Positions 25,951-34,862 are shown, counted from the stretch's first letter. The stretch: 64,000 nt of DNA from Metabacillus dongyingensis (GCF_019933155.2 NZ_CP082944.1:808001-872000), one strand, 5' to 3'. Translations and numbers: made by a program. The notes: generated from the letters alone by a model not told the origin.

Positions 25951-26298
25951 TTGGAAGTGAGTTCAACGCTTGATGTTCAGAAGGTGTCTCAAATACTTAA
26001 ATTGCTTGGAGATAAAACACGTCTCACGATGATGAAAATGCTCGAGACAAATGATTGCTGTGTCTGTGAATTTACAGCGATTTTTAAAACAAGTCAGCCA
26101 GCAATCAGTCAGCATTTGCGTAAACTTCGTGATGCAGGATTGGTAAAAGAAAACCGGAAAGGCCAATGGATTTTTTATTCCACGAATAAAGAGAATGAAT
26201 ACTATCCAATCATTAAAGGATTATTAAATTATTTACCTGCACAAGATAACTTATTAATAGAACTAGAAGCACAAGGATTGCGTATTACCTGTGAATAG
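25951..26298 (+). CDS. arsR: Arsenical resistance repressor ArsR
   Basis: A 115-residue ArsR/SmtB winged-helix repressor. The metalloid-binding motif is NDCCVCEF (consensus ELCVCDL) in the helix before the recognition helix TSQPAISQHLRKLRDAGLV. TTG 25951 is preceded by GGAGGTG. It is first in the arsR-arsB-arsC operon, 15 bases from arsB. As(III) or Sb(III) binding to the cysteines releases it from DNA. Confidence 0.93.
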   Translation: MEVSSTLDVQKVSQILKLLGDKTRLTMMKMLETNDCCVCEFTAIFKTSQPAISQHLRKLRDAGLVKENRKGQWIFYSTNKENEYYPIIKGLLNYLPAQDNLLIELEAQGLRITCE

Positions 26299-26313
26299 AG
26301 AGGGGAAGAAAGA

Positions 26314-27609
26314 TTGACTTCAGTACTTTTAGCATCCATCATTTTTCTTTTAACTCTCATCTTAGTGATTTGGCAGCCTAAAAATCTCTCCATCGGCTGG
26401 TCAGCCTGTGGAGGAGCTTTAGTTGCTTTATTAGTTGGAGTAGTTGATTTTGGTGATGTCATGGATGTCACGTCGATTGTCTGGAATGCGACACTTGCAT
26501 TTATTGCAATTATTATCATCTCTCTGATCTTAGATGAGATTGGTTTCTTTGAATGGTCTGCCTTGCATATGGCAAGAGCAGCAAGAGGAAACGGCGTAAG
26601 AATGTTTGTTTACGTATCGATTTTAGGAGCACTTGTCGCTGCGTTCTTTGCGAATGACGGTGCCGCTCTCATTTTAACTCCTATTGTTCTTGCAATGGTC
26701 CGGAACCTGAATTTCGAAGAGAAAATGGTCTTTCCATTTATCATCGCAAGCGGGTTTATCGCTGATACAACGTCATTGCCGCTTGTAGTCAGTAACTTAG
26801 TGAATATCGTTTCTGCTGATTACTTTGATATTGGTTTTATCGAATATGCTTCAAGAATGATTGTTCCTAACTTTTTTTCTTTAGGTGCGAGTATCCTCGT
26901 TTTATACTTGTTCTTCCGTAAAAGCATACCGAGAAATTATAACCTTGGTGATTTGAAGACTCCAAAGGCTGCGATTAAAGACGAAAAGATGTTCCGCCTT
27001 TCTTGGATCGTGCTAGGGGTTCTGCTCATTGGATATTTTATTAGTGAGTTATTGCATATCCCAGTATCTATTGTTGCTGGTGTCGTCGCCATTTTCTTCT
27101 TGGCTATGGCTAGACGCAGCCCAGCTGTTCATACCAAAAAAGTTTTAAAAGGGGCTCCATGGGCGATCGTTTTCTTCTCTATTGGGATGTATGTCGTCGT
27201 GTATGGTCTCAGAAATGCCGGATTAACGGCTGTTTTAGCTGATGTGATTCAGGCAGCAGCTGATCAAGGGTTATTTGTCGCAACCATTTCAATGGGCTTC
27301 ATTGCCGCAGTCTTATCTTCGGTCATGAACAACATGCCGACTGTCATGATTGATGCATTAGCCATCGCAGGTACAGATACTGCGGGCACGCTAAGAGAAG
27401 CATTGATTTATGCAAATGTGATTGGTTCAGATTTAGGACCTAAAATTACGCCAATCGGTTCTCTTGCCACGCTTTTATGGCTCCATGTTTTGAGCTTGAA
27501 AGGCGTCAAAATCTCTTGGGGCAAGTACTTTAAAACAGGTATCATCTTAACGATTCCAACCTTGTTTATTACTCTAATTGGACTCTATCTGTGGCTGCTC
27601 ATCATATAA
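26314..27609 (+). CDS. arsB: Arsenite/antimonite efflux permease ArsB
   Basis: A 431-residue membrane protein with about 12 helices of the ArsB/NhaD ion transporter type. Characteristic segments are [19 protein letters not shown] near residue 110, [19 protein letters not shown] near residue 150, and [15 protein letters not shown] near residue 340. It exports As(OH)3 and Sb(OH)3 by exchange with protons. It starts at TTG 26314 after GAGGGGAAG. It lies in the ars operon with no arsA or arsD, so it works as a secondary transporter. Confidence 0.95.
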   Translation: MTSVLLASIIFLLTLILVIWQPKNLSIGWSACGGALVALLVGVVDFGDVMDVTSIVWNATLAFIAIIIISLILDEIGFFEWSALHMARAARGNGVRMFVYVSILGALVAAFFANDGAALILTPIVLAMVRNLNFEEKMVFPFIIASGFIADTTSLPLVVSNLVNIVSADYFDIGFIEYASRMIVPNFFSLGASILVLYLFFRKSIPRNYNLGDLKTPKAAIKDEKMFRLSWIVLGVLLIGYFISELLHIPVSIVAGVVAIFFLAMARRSPAVHTKKVLKGAPWAIVFFSIGMYVVVYGLRNAGLTAVLADVIQAAADQGLFVATISMGFIAAVLSSVMNNMPTVMIDALAIAGTDTAGTLREALIYANVIGSDLGPKITPIGSLATLLWLHVLSLKGVKISWGKYFKTGIILTIPTLFITLIGLYLWLLII

Positions 27610-27643
27610 AACATCAAACTCAACTTAAAAGGAGACAACAACT

Positions 27644-28063
27644 ATGTCTAAAAAAACAATCTACTTCTTATGTACTGGGAACTCTTGCAGAAGCCAAATG
27701 GCAGAAGGCTGGGCAAAAAAACATCTTGGCGAAGAGTGGGATGTGAAAAGTGCCGGACTTGAAGCACATGGATTAAATCCAAACGCTGTAAAGGCAATGA
27801 AAGAAGTTGGGATCGATATTTCAAACCAAACATCAGATGTGATTGATCCTGAAATCTTAAACAATGCGGATTTGATTGTTACACTTTGCGGACATGCAGC
27901 TGACAATTGCCCTGTAACACCTTCACATATCAAACGCGTACACTGGGGATTTGATGACCCAGCGAAAGCAGAAGGATCAGAAGAAGAAAAATGGACGTTC
28001 TTCCAGCGTGTACGTGATGAGGTTGGCGAAAGAATTGAGCGTTTTGCCAAGACTGGCGAATAA
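27644..28063 (+). CDS. arsC: Thioredoxin-linked arsenate reductase ArsC
   Basis: A 139-residue enzyme reducing arsenate to arsenite for ArsB export. The low-molecular-weight phosphatase P-loop CTGNSCRS carries Cys10. Cys82 and Cys89 are in [13 protein letters not shown], completing the redox cascade, and the catalytic Asp is in WGFDDP. AAAAGGAGA precedes the ATG. Last gene of the operon, followed by terminator-like stems. It is the template against which the cysteine-less paralogue at 10326 stands out. Confidence 0.96.
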   Translation: MSKKTIYFLCTGNSCRSQMAEGWAKKHLGEEWDVKSAGLEAHGLNPNAVKAMKEVGIDISNQTSDVIDPEILNNADLIVTLCGHAADNCPVTPSHIKRVHWGFDDPAKAEGSEEEKWTFFQRVRDEVGERIERFAKTGE

Positions 28064-28072
28064 TAAAACTGA

Positions 28073-28140
28073 AAACGCCGCTTCATTTTTTCGAGGCGTT
28101 TCTTCTGTCATGTTAAAGTCTCAGAAATGAGGCTTTTTTC
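28073..28140 (+). terminator. ars operon terminator region
   Basis: AAACGCC (28073-28079) and GGCGTTT (28095-28101) form a stem; a second stem CTCA-GAAA-TGAG with TTTTTT follows. Confidence 0.6.
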
Positions 28141-28205
28141 TTTTAAAAGAAAAAGCTGAATTTTATAATAAATTAGAAGGAAACAAGAGATTGAGGGTGC
28201 TTGTA

Positions 28206-28694
28206 TTGAACTATCAAATTAAAGAAATGATTGACAGCGACTGGGATCAGGTTAAAACTATCTATCTTGAAGGCATTGCGACTGGTCATGCAACATTCGA
28301 AACGGATGCGCCTTCTTGGAAAAGCTGGAACGAAAGTCATTCAAAAACGTGCCGGCTTGTCGCTAAAGACGGAAATAAAACCCTTGGCTGGGCGGCATTA
28401 AGTCCTGTCTCAGGGAGACGCGTGTACGCAGGTGTAGCAGATGTCAGCATTTATATCAGCCAATCATACAAGGGACAGGGGATTGGAACTGCCCTGCTGC
28501 GTTCCATGATAGAATTAAGCGAAAAAGAAGGATTTTGGACACTTCAGTCAGCAATTTTTCCTGAAAACACTTCGAGCATAATATTACATAATAAGGCGGG
28601 TTTCAGAGAAGTTGGGATTAGAGAACGCTTAGGCAAAATGAATGGAGTTTGGAGAGATGTAGTCCTATTAGAAAGACGAAATGGGATTCTTTAA
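28206..28694 (+). CDS. GNAT acetyltransferase, PAT/ArsN-like
   Basis: A 162-residue GNAT enzyme. Acetyl-CoA motif A is SYKGQGIGTALLRSMIEL near residue 90, and the substrate side shows the PAT-family pattern GHATFETDAPSW near residue 25 and KAGFREVGIRERLGKMNGVW near the end. This subfamily includes phosphinothricin acetyltransferases and the ars-linked ArsN, which acetylates arsinothricin. TTG 28206 is preferred because GAGGGTG is six bases upstream; TTG 28191 is less well placed. It follows the ars operon directly, which makes ArsN-like detoxification plausible, but a general phosphinothricin-type role is equally possible. Confidence 0.8.
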   Translation: MNYQIKEMIDSDWDQVKTIYLEGIATGHATFETDAPSWKSWNESHSKTCRLVAKDGNKTLGWAALSPVSGRRVYAGVADVSIYISQSYKGQGIGTALLRSMIELSEKEGFWTLQSAIFPENTSSIILHNKAGFREVGIRERLGKMNGVWRDVVLLERRNGIL

Positions 28695-28718
28695 TCTTTC
28701 AAGATGAAAAATAAAAAA

Positions 28719-28749
28719 CGAAGAGTTCCTAAACAGTCTCTTCGCTTTT
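28719..28749. terminator. Bidirectional terminator
   Basis: CGAAGAG (28719-28725) and CTCTTCG (28738-28744) between convergent genes, with A-rich and T-rich flanks. Confidence 0.7.
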
Positions 28750-28759
28750 ACTATTAAAT

Positions 28760-29848
28760 TCAATGGATTTTCCCATTCATCTCTATTATTTGCTTAACTG
28801 TTTTTTCATCCAGTCGTTTGATGACTTCATAAAGAAGTTCAACTGCATGATCCAGATCGTCTTTGTGTACGATGGAAACGTGGCTGTGAATATATCTTGC
28901 CGGAACGCTGACTACCAGTGTAGGAACCCCCTGATAACCAAGGTGGAATTTCCCTCCATCGGTTCCTCCGCCAGGCATGATATCTACTTGGTACGGGATT
29001 GAGAGATCTTTTGCCACACCGACGACAAAATCACGGAGTTTTGGATGAGGGATCATGCTTGCATCGTAAAAGCCGAGCAATGGCCCTTTTCCTAATACCG
29101 TATATCCTTCTTTCTCTTTCATTCCGGGTGTATCGCCAGCTACTCCAACATCAAGTGCAAACGATAGATCAGGATTGACTTTATTGACTAAAGTCTGTGC
29201 TCCTCTCAGGCCCACTTCTTCTTGTACAGTGGCCCCTGCATATAAAATATTTGATGCCTTTTTATCTGCAGCGATTTTCTCTAATGTTTTCAGGGCTACG
29301 TAGCAGCCCGCACGGTTATCCCAATTCCGGGCAAGCAGAAACTTAGGATTTGGCAGCACTTCGAATGGGCAGACAGTAGCGATCGGATCGCCGGCCTGAA
29401 CACCAAAACTCTCTGCTTCTTCTTTGCTTGATGCACCAATATCAATAAACATATTTTCGGGCTTCAGCACATTTTTGCGTTCTTCTATGGATAGAACATG
29501 AGGTGCCTTAGAACCGATGACACCTGTCAAATCTCCTTTTTTCGTCAGTACTTTTACGCGCTGCGCAAGCATGACATGACCCCACCATCCGCCTAACGTC
29601 TGAAACCTTAAAAACCCGTCATTCGTAATGGTTTTTACCATAAGGCCGACTTCATCCATATGACCGGCGATTAAGATTTTCGGGCCTTTTTTTCCCGTAA
29701 CTCCAACAATACTTCCAAGATGATCTTTTTGTATCTCAGGTGTAATTTGACTTATGTTTTCTTCTAGCACCTTATGAATCCTTGCTTCAAAACCTGAAGG
29801 TCCTTCAGTTTCGGTTAATTGTTTCAACAGCTGTAAGTCTTTTTCCAC
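28760..29848 (-). CDS. M42-family metal-dependent aminopeptidase
   Basis: A 362-residue cytosolic peptidase of the glutamyl aminopeptidase/FrvX/YtoP group. Metal ligands are recognisable: AGHMDEVGLMV, ARNWDNRAGCYVAL, the catalytic pair in TVQEEVGLRGA, and the final His in RYIHSHVS. GTG 29848 is chosen because GGAGGG lies seven bases upstream; the longer in-frame ATG forms overlap this site. It probably forms a large tetrahedral assembly and trims peptides. Monocistronic on the minus strand. Confidence 0.9.
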   Translation of the reverse strand: MEKDLQLLKQLTETEGPSGFEARIHKVLEENISQITPEIQKDHLGSIVGVTGKKGPKILIAGHMDEVGLMVKTITNDGFLRFQTLGGWWGHVMLAQRVKVLTKKGDLTGVIGSKAPHVLSIEERKNVLKPENMFIDIGASSKEEAESFGVQAGDPIATVCPFEVLPNPKFLLARNWDNRAGCYVALKTLEKIAADKKASNILYAGATVQEEVGLRGAQTLVNKVNPDLSFALDVGVAGDTPGMKEKEGYTVLGKGPLLGFYDASMIPHPKLRDFVVGVAKDLSIPYQVDIMPGGGTDGGKFHLGYQGVPTLVVSVPARYIHSHVSIVHKDDLDHAVELLYEVIKRLDEKTVKQIIEMNGKIH

Positions 29849-29914
29849 TATACATCCCTCCATTAAGTAGGATGCCATGGATCAGGAGATTCTACGCTTA
29901 TTTTTATGCGGCAT

Positions 29915-30274
29915 TTAAAGTTCGTTCATTCCGATTACTAATCCTATAAATGCCAGTAATAGCCCGCCTCCATATGAGAAGAGGAGATATTTTATAAGAA
30001 CAGGCTTGTTTTCCTTTTCTCTCAGCTGGATATTCTCCAGTTTGAATGTGGAAAACGTTGTAAAAGCTCCCATAAATCCAATGCCGAACATCGAATAAAA
30101 GCTTTCAGAAACCCCTTCTCCAGTCATCCACCCGAGCAAGAATGAGCCGGCTAAATTGACCGTGAGTGTGCCGGCCGGAAATCCAGTCTGACTTTTTATA
30201 TTCAACCGTGAGCTGATGATAAAACGGGCAATTGCCCCTAAACATCCGCCTGCGGCAATTAATAATAAGTTCAT
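29915..30274 (-). CDS. crcB: Fluoride channel CrcB/Fluc, second subunit
   Basis: A 119-residue protein with four helices (MNLLLIAAGGCLGAIARFII; GTLTVNLAGSFLLGW; GFMGAFTTFSTFKLE). The Asn-containing helix and the TTFSTF phenylalanine box are the Fluc channel hallmarks. ATG 30274 overlaps the upstream crcB stop by four bases, so the two are coupled; the longer in-frame start is rejected. Paired crcB genes may form heterodimeric channels. Controlled by the fluoride riboswitch upstream of the pair. Confidence 0.93.
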   Translation of the reverse strand: MNLLLIAAGGCLGAIARFIISSRLNIKSQTGFPAGTLTVNLAGSFLLGWMTGEGVSESFYSMFGIGFMGAFTTFSTFKLENIQLREKENKPVLIKYLLFSYGGGLLLAFIGLVIGMNEL

Positions 30275-30669
30275 GATGCAGCTTCGCCTCTTTTCTTGAA
30301 CATGCGGCGTCCCAGGTTGTATCCGCACCACGTCACGAAAAGCCCTCCTGCAAAACTGAGCAGCACATAGATAAACGCCATGAGGATTGAACCGCTCCGA
30401 AGCAGCAGAACTGTCTCAACACTAAACGTGGAAAAGGTTGTGAATGAGCCGACAAGACCTGTTCCGAGCCCTGCTAAAATATGAGGATGAAAGAGCTTCA
30501 GCCTCACAATACTAGTTGTAAACCATCCGAGAATAAAGCAGCCAATTAAATTCGCAAGAAGGGTTCCCAAGGGAAAACCATCGCTGAGCCAAGGGTGGGT
30601 AAGTACGCCTAAAGAATACCTAAGCAAACTGCCAATTATTCCACCGGCACCGATCAATAAATAAATCAT
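30271..30669 (-). CDS. crcB: Fluoride channel CrcB/Fluc, first subunit
   Basis: A 132-residue Fluc channel protein (MIYLLIGAGGIIGSLLRYSL; GTLLANLIGCFILGWFTT; GLVGSFTTFSTFSVET). ATG 30669 follows GGAGG; the longer in-frame start runs back into the riboswitch terminator and is rejected. It exports fluoride together with the downstream paralogue. The C-terminus is basic (GRRMFKKRGEAAS). Expression depends on the leader riboswitch. Confidence 0.93.
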   Translation of the reverse strand: MIYLLIGAGGIIGSLLRYSLGVLTHPWLSDGFPLGTLLANLIGCFILGWFTTSIVRLKLFHPHILAGLGTGLVGSFTTFSTFSVETVLLLRSGSILMAFIYVLLSFAGGLFVTWCGYNLGRRMFKKRGEAAS

Positions 30670-30691
30670 CTTGCAAACCTCCAATTTCAGA

Positions 30692-30780
30692 TAAAAAAAT
30701 AGACTCCTGCCCACATTGATTATGAGCAGGAGTCATCAGCACAGAGGCGGTTGCGGCGAACGCCATCGCCTATCATCATG
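30692..30780 (-). ncRNA. Fluoride riboswitch (crcB motif) with terminator
   Basis: On the minus strand the leader reads GATAGGCGATGGCGTTCGCC, then GCAACCGCC and GCTGATGACTCCTGC, which matches the conserved crcB/fluoride aptamer (GGCGAUGG, ACCGCC, CUGAUGACUCC). The 3' part of the aptamer (GACTCCTGC) is also one arm of a terminator with GCAGGAGTC followed by TTTTTTT (complement of 30693-30699). Fluoride binding should disrupt the terminator and allow crcB transcription. Confidence 0.92.
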
Positions 30781-30936
30781 TCTTAATAGCCTTATTTTAA
30801 TAATGAACCTCATCTTTTTCAAGTTTTTGTCATTGGAACTCTTTATAAAAACTCATAAAAACTTCACATCATTGTTATAAAATAAGGATTATACTTTGGT
30901 ATAGAACTTTAAAGCTGGGTCTGAATTGAGTATACA

Positions 30937-31025
30937 ATAAAGGTTATCATCATTGATGATGAAGAAACAATGACACATACCTCATTCAAACAACATGGGG
31001 TGTAGGCTATAAATTTGAGGTGTAA
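30937..31025 (+). pseudogene. Collapsed OmpR-family response regulator
   Basis: IKVIIIDDEETM, the first residues of a receiver domain with its acidic pair, reads in one frame from 30937. Within about 40 bases another frame reads YLIQTTWGVGYKFEV and stops at 31025, which is the C-terminal end of an OmpR/PhoB winged helix. Some 600 bases between them are gone and the junction is out of frame. The relic stop abuts the histidine kinase start, as in a normal operon. Confidence 0.8.
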
Positions 31026-31028
31026 TGA

Positions 31029-32423
31029 TTGAAACGTCTGAACTTAAGCCAGAAAGTGCTGATGCTGATCGGCATCTGCATCATTTTCAGTATCTTATTC
31101 TCGTTCTTTTTTCTTCATTTTTTATATAAAGAATTGTACTTTAACAGCATTAAAGAGTCTGTCATTTATCAGGGCGAGCGAACTGCCGCCCACTATCATT
31201 ACGGTTCTCTGAGTGATGAAATTATTGAAAAAATTCACTGGTACAATGTCGTCTCTGAATATGAAGTGATTGTACTGGATGATATTGATGATTTAAGCAC
31301 GTATTTTCCCTATGAAGTGAATTATGAAGCTCTCATAACAGGAGAAGACCGCAAAATCCTAGAAAATGGAGATTACATTGTAAAGGATGGCTACGTAAAA
31401 GAATTGAACCGTGAAATTATTGGCGCCGTCTTCCCGATTATGGGCGATAAAGGGCTTATAGGTTTTATCTATATATATGTTCCATTAGCAGATCTTCAAG
31501 AAGTATTCGAAGGCAGTCTGCCCATTCTTCTGCTTGTAGGCTCGCTCTTTTTTATGATACTCTTTTTAGCCGTTAATCAAATTCGGCGATCCCTTTTTCA
31601 GCCGCTGAATGAGTTTCAGGAATTTTCAAGAGAGGTGTCAAAGGGCAATTACTCGAATCGCCTTCTAAACAAAAATCATGATGAAATTGGGCAGCTGGCG
31701 CACGCCTTCAATTCCATGAGTCAGTCGCTTGAGGAGCAAGAAGCCAGGAAAAAAGAGTTTCTTGCAAATGTCGTGCATGAGCTTCGAACGCCTCTAACTT
31801 ATATTGGAGGTTATAGTCAGGCACTTAAACACCAAATGTATGCCTCACCAGAAGAAGCGGATCATTATTTGATGACGATTGAAAGAGAGACAAATCGCCT
31901 GAATAAGCTGATAACCGATTTAATTGACCTTGATCATCTTCAGGAAAACATGTACACGCTGAATGCTGAACCTATAGCGATTGTTCAGCTGTTTTTAGAT
32001 ACCCTTGCATTATTTGATATCAGAATTAATGAAAAGAAGCTAAAAACAGAACTGGATATTCATGAAGATCTAGTCGTTACAGGAGATCCAAAACGGCTGC
32101 AGCAAGTGTTCTACAATCTCCTGGATAATGCTATAAAGTATTCTTCGGAGGAAAGCTATATTAATATGACCCTTACTGAGGAAAACAAACAGCTATTGTT
32201 TCGTCTGAACAATAAGGGAAATGAAATATCAGAAGATGATCTGGCCCACATAGGAGAACGTTTTTTCCGTACGGACAAAGCAAGAAGCCGAATGACAGGC
32301 GGAACGGGTCTTGGTATTTCAATAGTAAAAGAAATCGTCAGGCTGCATGAAGGTGAATTTATGATCAGCAGCGATAAATCAAACGGAACAACTGTAACTG
32401 TATTACTGCCGGGACTATTATAA
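31029..32423 (+). CDS. Sensor histidine kinase, YclK-like, orphaned
   Basis: A 464-residue membrane kinase: helix at residues 10-32, extracytoplasmic sensor of about 130 residues, second helix near 165-185, HAMP, then HisKA (VVHELRTPLTYIGG, phosphorylated His) and HATPase (NLLDNAIKYSSEE; GGTGLGISIVKEIV). The G1 region reads NNKGNEIS rather than DxGxG, a variant seen in some kinases. TTG 31029 overlaps the relic regulator region with TAATGATTG. Its cognate regulator has been deleted, so the kinase either signals to another regulator or is on its way out. Signal unknown. Confidence 0.9.
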   Translation: MKRLNLSQKVLMLIGICIIFSILFSFFFLHFLYKELYFNSIKESVIYQGERTAAHYHYGSLSDEIIEKIHWYNVVSEYEVIVLDDIDDLSTYFPYEVNYEALITGEDRKILENGDYIVKDGYVKELNREIIGAVFPIMGDKGLIGFIYIYVPLADLQEVFEGSLPILLLVGSLFFMILFLAVNQIRRSLFQPLNEFQEFSREVSKGNYSNRLLNKNHDEIGQLAHAFNSMSQSLEEQEARKKEFLANVVHELRTPLTYIGGYSQALKHQMYASPEEADHYLMTIERETNRLNKLITDLIDLDHLQENMYTLNAEPIAIVQLFLDTLALFDIRINEKKLKTELDIHEDLVVTGDPKRLQQVFYNLLDNAIKYSSEESYINMTLTEENKQLLFRLNNKGNEISEDDLAHIGERFFRTDKARSRMTGGTGLGISIVKEIVRLHEGEFMISSDKSNGTTVTVLLPGLL

Positions 32424-32428
32424 TTCCG

Positions 32429-32461
32429 CTAAACCGTCCGATTTTTTTGGACGGTTTTTCG
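32429..32461 (+). terminator. Histidine kinase terminator
   Basis: AAACCGTCC and GGACGGTTTTT around a short T-rich loop. Confidence 0.85.
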
Positions 32462-32808
32462 CTGTTGATTAAAAGTGAAGTTTCTATTCTTAGTCATTGA
32501 TAAGATCAAAGAGTATGAGTGGTATCGCTTGAAATGGAAAAAAGTGTCCCAAACGCTTTTTCTGAGTCTCACAAAACACTTCAATCAAAAGAAAAATGAG
32601 ACTTCAATCATACCAGTGTGAAGCGGTAATGGGGGAGAAGATGAATAAAAAACCACAGCCGCCAATTGATTAGATTGGCTGTCAGCTCCTTTATAATGTG
32701 GAGAAAGCGTAAGCATCAAGGGAAATCAGGTGCATCAGTTTAATCAAAGAGGCCCCGCAGGGAAACATCATTAAAGGAAATTAAACAGGCCGTAAGCTGA
32801 AAGTAAAA
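32462..32808. other. Intergenic with hairpin and 10-codon frame
   Basis: GGGGGAGAAG is followed by an ATG at 32641 that opens a 10-codon frame (MNKKPQPPID). The frame overlaps an imperfect stem CAGCCGCCAAT/ATTGGCTG. No larger gene is seen. Confidence 0.3.
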
Positions 32809-32834
32809 GTTTCATTTAATAAAATGGAGGGAAG
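32809..32834 (+). promoter_or_regulatory. Possible sigma-B promoter of small membrane gene
   Basis: GTTTCA (32809-32814), 14-base spacer, GGGAAG (32829-32834), against the consensus GTTTAA-N12-14-GGGTAT. Confidence 0.35.
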
Positions 32835-32879
32835 ATAACCTTTAATTAAAATAATTAAGAGAGAAAGAAGGAAAATGCG

Positions 32880-33032
32880 ATGTTATGGACGATAATTGGA
32901 CTATTACTTTTATTTTGGGTGCTCGGTCTTGTATTTAATGTAGTTGGAGGAATCATTCACGTTCTTCTTGTTCTTGCTGTGATTGTATTTCTTTATAACT
33001 TTTTTGTGAAAAGACGCAAAACGAGGGTTTAA
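32880..33032 (+). CDS. lmo0937-family small membrane protein
   Basis: A 50-residue protein (MLWTIIGLLLLFWVLGLVFN, then VVGGIIHVLLVLAVIVFLYN, then FFVKRRKTRV): two hydrophobic helices separated by an asparagine and glycine turn, with a basic C-terminus. This matches the short lmo0937-type membrane proteins of Bacilli, whose function is unknown and some of which are general stress genes. An AAGGAA site precedes the ATG, and a strong terminator follows at 33042-33088. Confidence 0.8.
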   Translation: MLWTIIGLLLLFWVLGLVFNVVGGIIHVLLVLAVIVFLYNFFVKRRKTRV

Positions 33033-33041
33033 ATTGAAAAG

Positions 33042-33088
33042 AAGACTGAGGTGAAGGCACAATGCGTGCTTTTGTCTCAGTCTTTTTT
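33042..33088 (+). terminator. Terminator of the small membrane gene
   Basis: AAGACTGAG (33042-33050) and CTCAGTCTT (33076-33084) with a T-tract. Confidence 0.8.
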
Positions 33089-33201
33089 TATACCGTTTTA
33101 TTAATGCCTTTCTTAGGCAGAAGGTGTGATACAATTAAATAATAGCTGTAAAAATAATGACTCGGAAAAAGAAAGTGATCAACAGTGCTAGGAGACTAAA
33201 C

Positions 33202-34854
33202 ATGACAGTAGAGAAAAATGTAAAGATTATTCCGCTTGGCGGAATGGGTGAAATCGGGAAAAATATGTACCTCGTCGAATATGAAGGTGAGATTGTGATT
33301 GTCGATTCAGGAGTAAAATTCCCTGACGAAGAATTAAGAGGCGTAGATTACATCATCCCTGATTATACATACTTAGTGAAGAATGCCCATAAAGTAAAAG
33401 GGCTTTTTATCACTCATGGACATGAAGATCATATTGGCGGTGTGCCTTTCTTATTGAAAAAGCTGAATGTTCCTGTATTTGCAGGAAGACTAGCTATGGG
33501 ATTTATCAGAAGCAAGCTTGATGAGCATAACCTGCTCAGAGATGCAGAGCTGCATGAAATTACAGAAGAAAGTACGATCAATCTTGAAAGTCTGAAGGTC
33601 ACGTTCTTCCGGACCACCCACAGTATTCCGGATTCGTTTGGCGTAGTCATCCATTCGCCAATAGGGAACATTGTTCACACTGGCGATTTTAAATTCGATT
33701 TGACACCGACAGGGCCGGAGCAGGATTTATCAAGGGTTGCCAAGGTTGGGCAAGAAGGTGTCCTTTGTTTGCTATCCGACAGTACTAACAGTGAAGTACC
33801 CGGTTTTTCTGTATCTGAAAAAAAGATCGGGCAAAATATTTTAGATTTGGTCCGAAAACAGTCCGGGCGGATTATTGTTGCCTTATTTGCATCTAATGTC
33901 TTTCGCCTTCAGCAGGTGATTAAAGCATCTGTTGCCTGCGGCAGGAAGGTAGCCTATACAGGAAGAAGCATGGAAAGAGCGATATCAATCGGCCTTGAAC
34001 TTGGCTATATTGAAGCGCCAAGCGGAACGTTTATTGATCCGGATGAAATCAGTTCCTATAAAAACAACGAACTGACAATCCTGTGCACAGGCAGCCAGGG
34101 GGAGCCTTTTGCAGCTCTTTCAAGAATTGCAGAGGGAAAACATCGCCACATCCATATTGAGGAAGGCGATACCATTATTTTTTCATCTTCCCCTATACCG
34201 GGCAATGTTCTAAGTGTAAACAGAATTATCAACAAGCTGATGAAAGCCGGAGCAGATGTTATTGATAATAAGCTCTATGACATTCATACCTCAGGACATG
34301 GCGGGCAAGAGGAGCTCAAGCTTATGCTGAAGCTGCTGAATCCAAAATTCCTGGTGCCGATTCACGGTGAATACCGCATGCAGAAAATGCATCAGACACT
34401 TGCAATGGAGTGCTTTATTCCAGAAGAAGACATATTCATTTTAGACAATGGACATGTCTTAAATGTTTCCAGCGATAAGGCGTATCCTGCTGGGAAAGTG
34501 CCGGCGCGTTCTGTCTATGTGGACGGAAACGGAATCGGAGATGTTGGAACATCTTTACTTGGCGAACGCAAGCAGCTTGCAGACAGCGGAATCATTTCCA
34601 TTCTGATCTTTAAAAATGGAGAAGCTATCATCCGCAAACCGCAGATCATTTCAAGAGGCTTTGTTTACTTAAGAGAATCCAATGATTTCATTGTGGAAAT
34701 TGAAGCATTGGCTGCTGCTGTTATCAGGGAAGATAAAATTGTTGGGGATATCGAGAAACATTTGAATTCAGTGATTTCCGATTTTATATATAAAAGACTT
34801 AAAAGATCTCCTATTGTTGTTGTTAAAGTGATTGATGTGAAAAAAGAAAAATAA
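33202..34854 (+). CDS. RNase J-family ribonuclease, extra paralogue
   Basis: A 550-residue metallo-beta-lactamase/beta-CASP RNase. The metal site THGHEDHIGG (near residue 75), HTGDFKFD and DIHTSGHGGQEE are intact, so it should have endonuclease and 5'-exonuclease activity. The C-terminal domain (SGIISILIFKNGEAIIRKPQ; VIDVKKEK end) departs from the usual J1 and J2 endings (IIMEV), suggesting a third paralogue rather than rnjA or rnjB. ATG 33202 is chosen for AGGAG at 33190-33194. It stands alone, whereas rnjA of B. subtilis lies next to rpoY, and no such neighbour is seen here. Housekeeping J1 cannot be fully excluded. Confidence 0.87.
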   Translation: MTVEKNVKIIPLGGMGEIGKNMYLVEYEGEIVIVDSGVKFPDEELRGVDYIIPDYTYLVKNAHKVKGLFITHGHEDHIGGVPFLLKKLNVPVFAGRLAMGFIRSKLDEHNLLRDAELHEITEESTINLESLKVTFFRTTHSIPDSFGVVIHSPIGNIVHTGDFKFDLTPTGPEQDLSRVAKVGQEGVLCLLSDSTNSEVPGFSVSEKKIGQNILDLVRKQSGRIIVALFASNVFRLQQVIKASVACGRKVAYTGRSMERAISIGLELGYIEAPSGTFIDPDEISSYKNNELTILCTGSQGEPFAALSRIAEGKHRHIHIEEGDTIIFSSSPIPGNVLSVNRIINKLMKAGADVIDNKLYDIHTSGHGGQEELKLMLKLLNPKFLVPIHGEYRMQKMHQTLAMECFIPEEDIFILDNGHVLNVSSDKAYPAGKVPARSVYVDGNGIGDVGTSLLGERKQLADSGIISILIFKNGEAIIRKPQIISRGFVYLRESNDFIVEIEALAAAVIREDKIVGDIEKHLNSVISDFIYKRLKRSPIVVVKVIDVKKEK

Positions 34855-34862
34855 CACAAGCT

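Noticed and set aside
32641-32673. 10-codon leader peptide with attenuator
   Set aside because: Good ribosome site, but the stem is imperfect and no amino-acid logic or downstream biosynthetic gene supports it.
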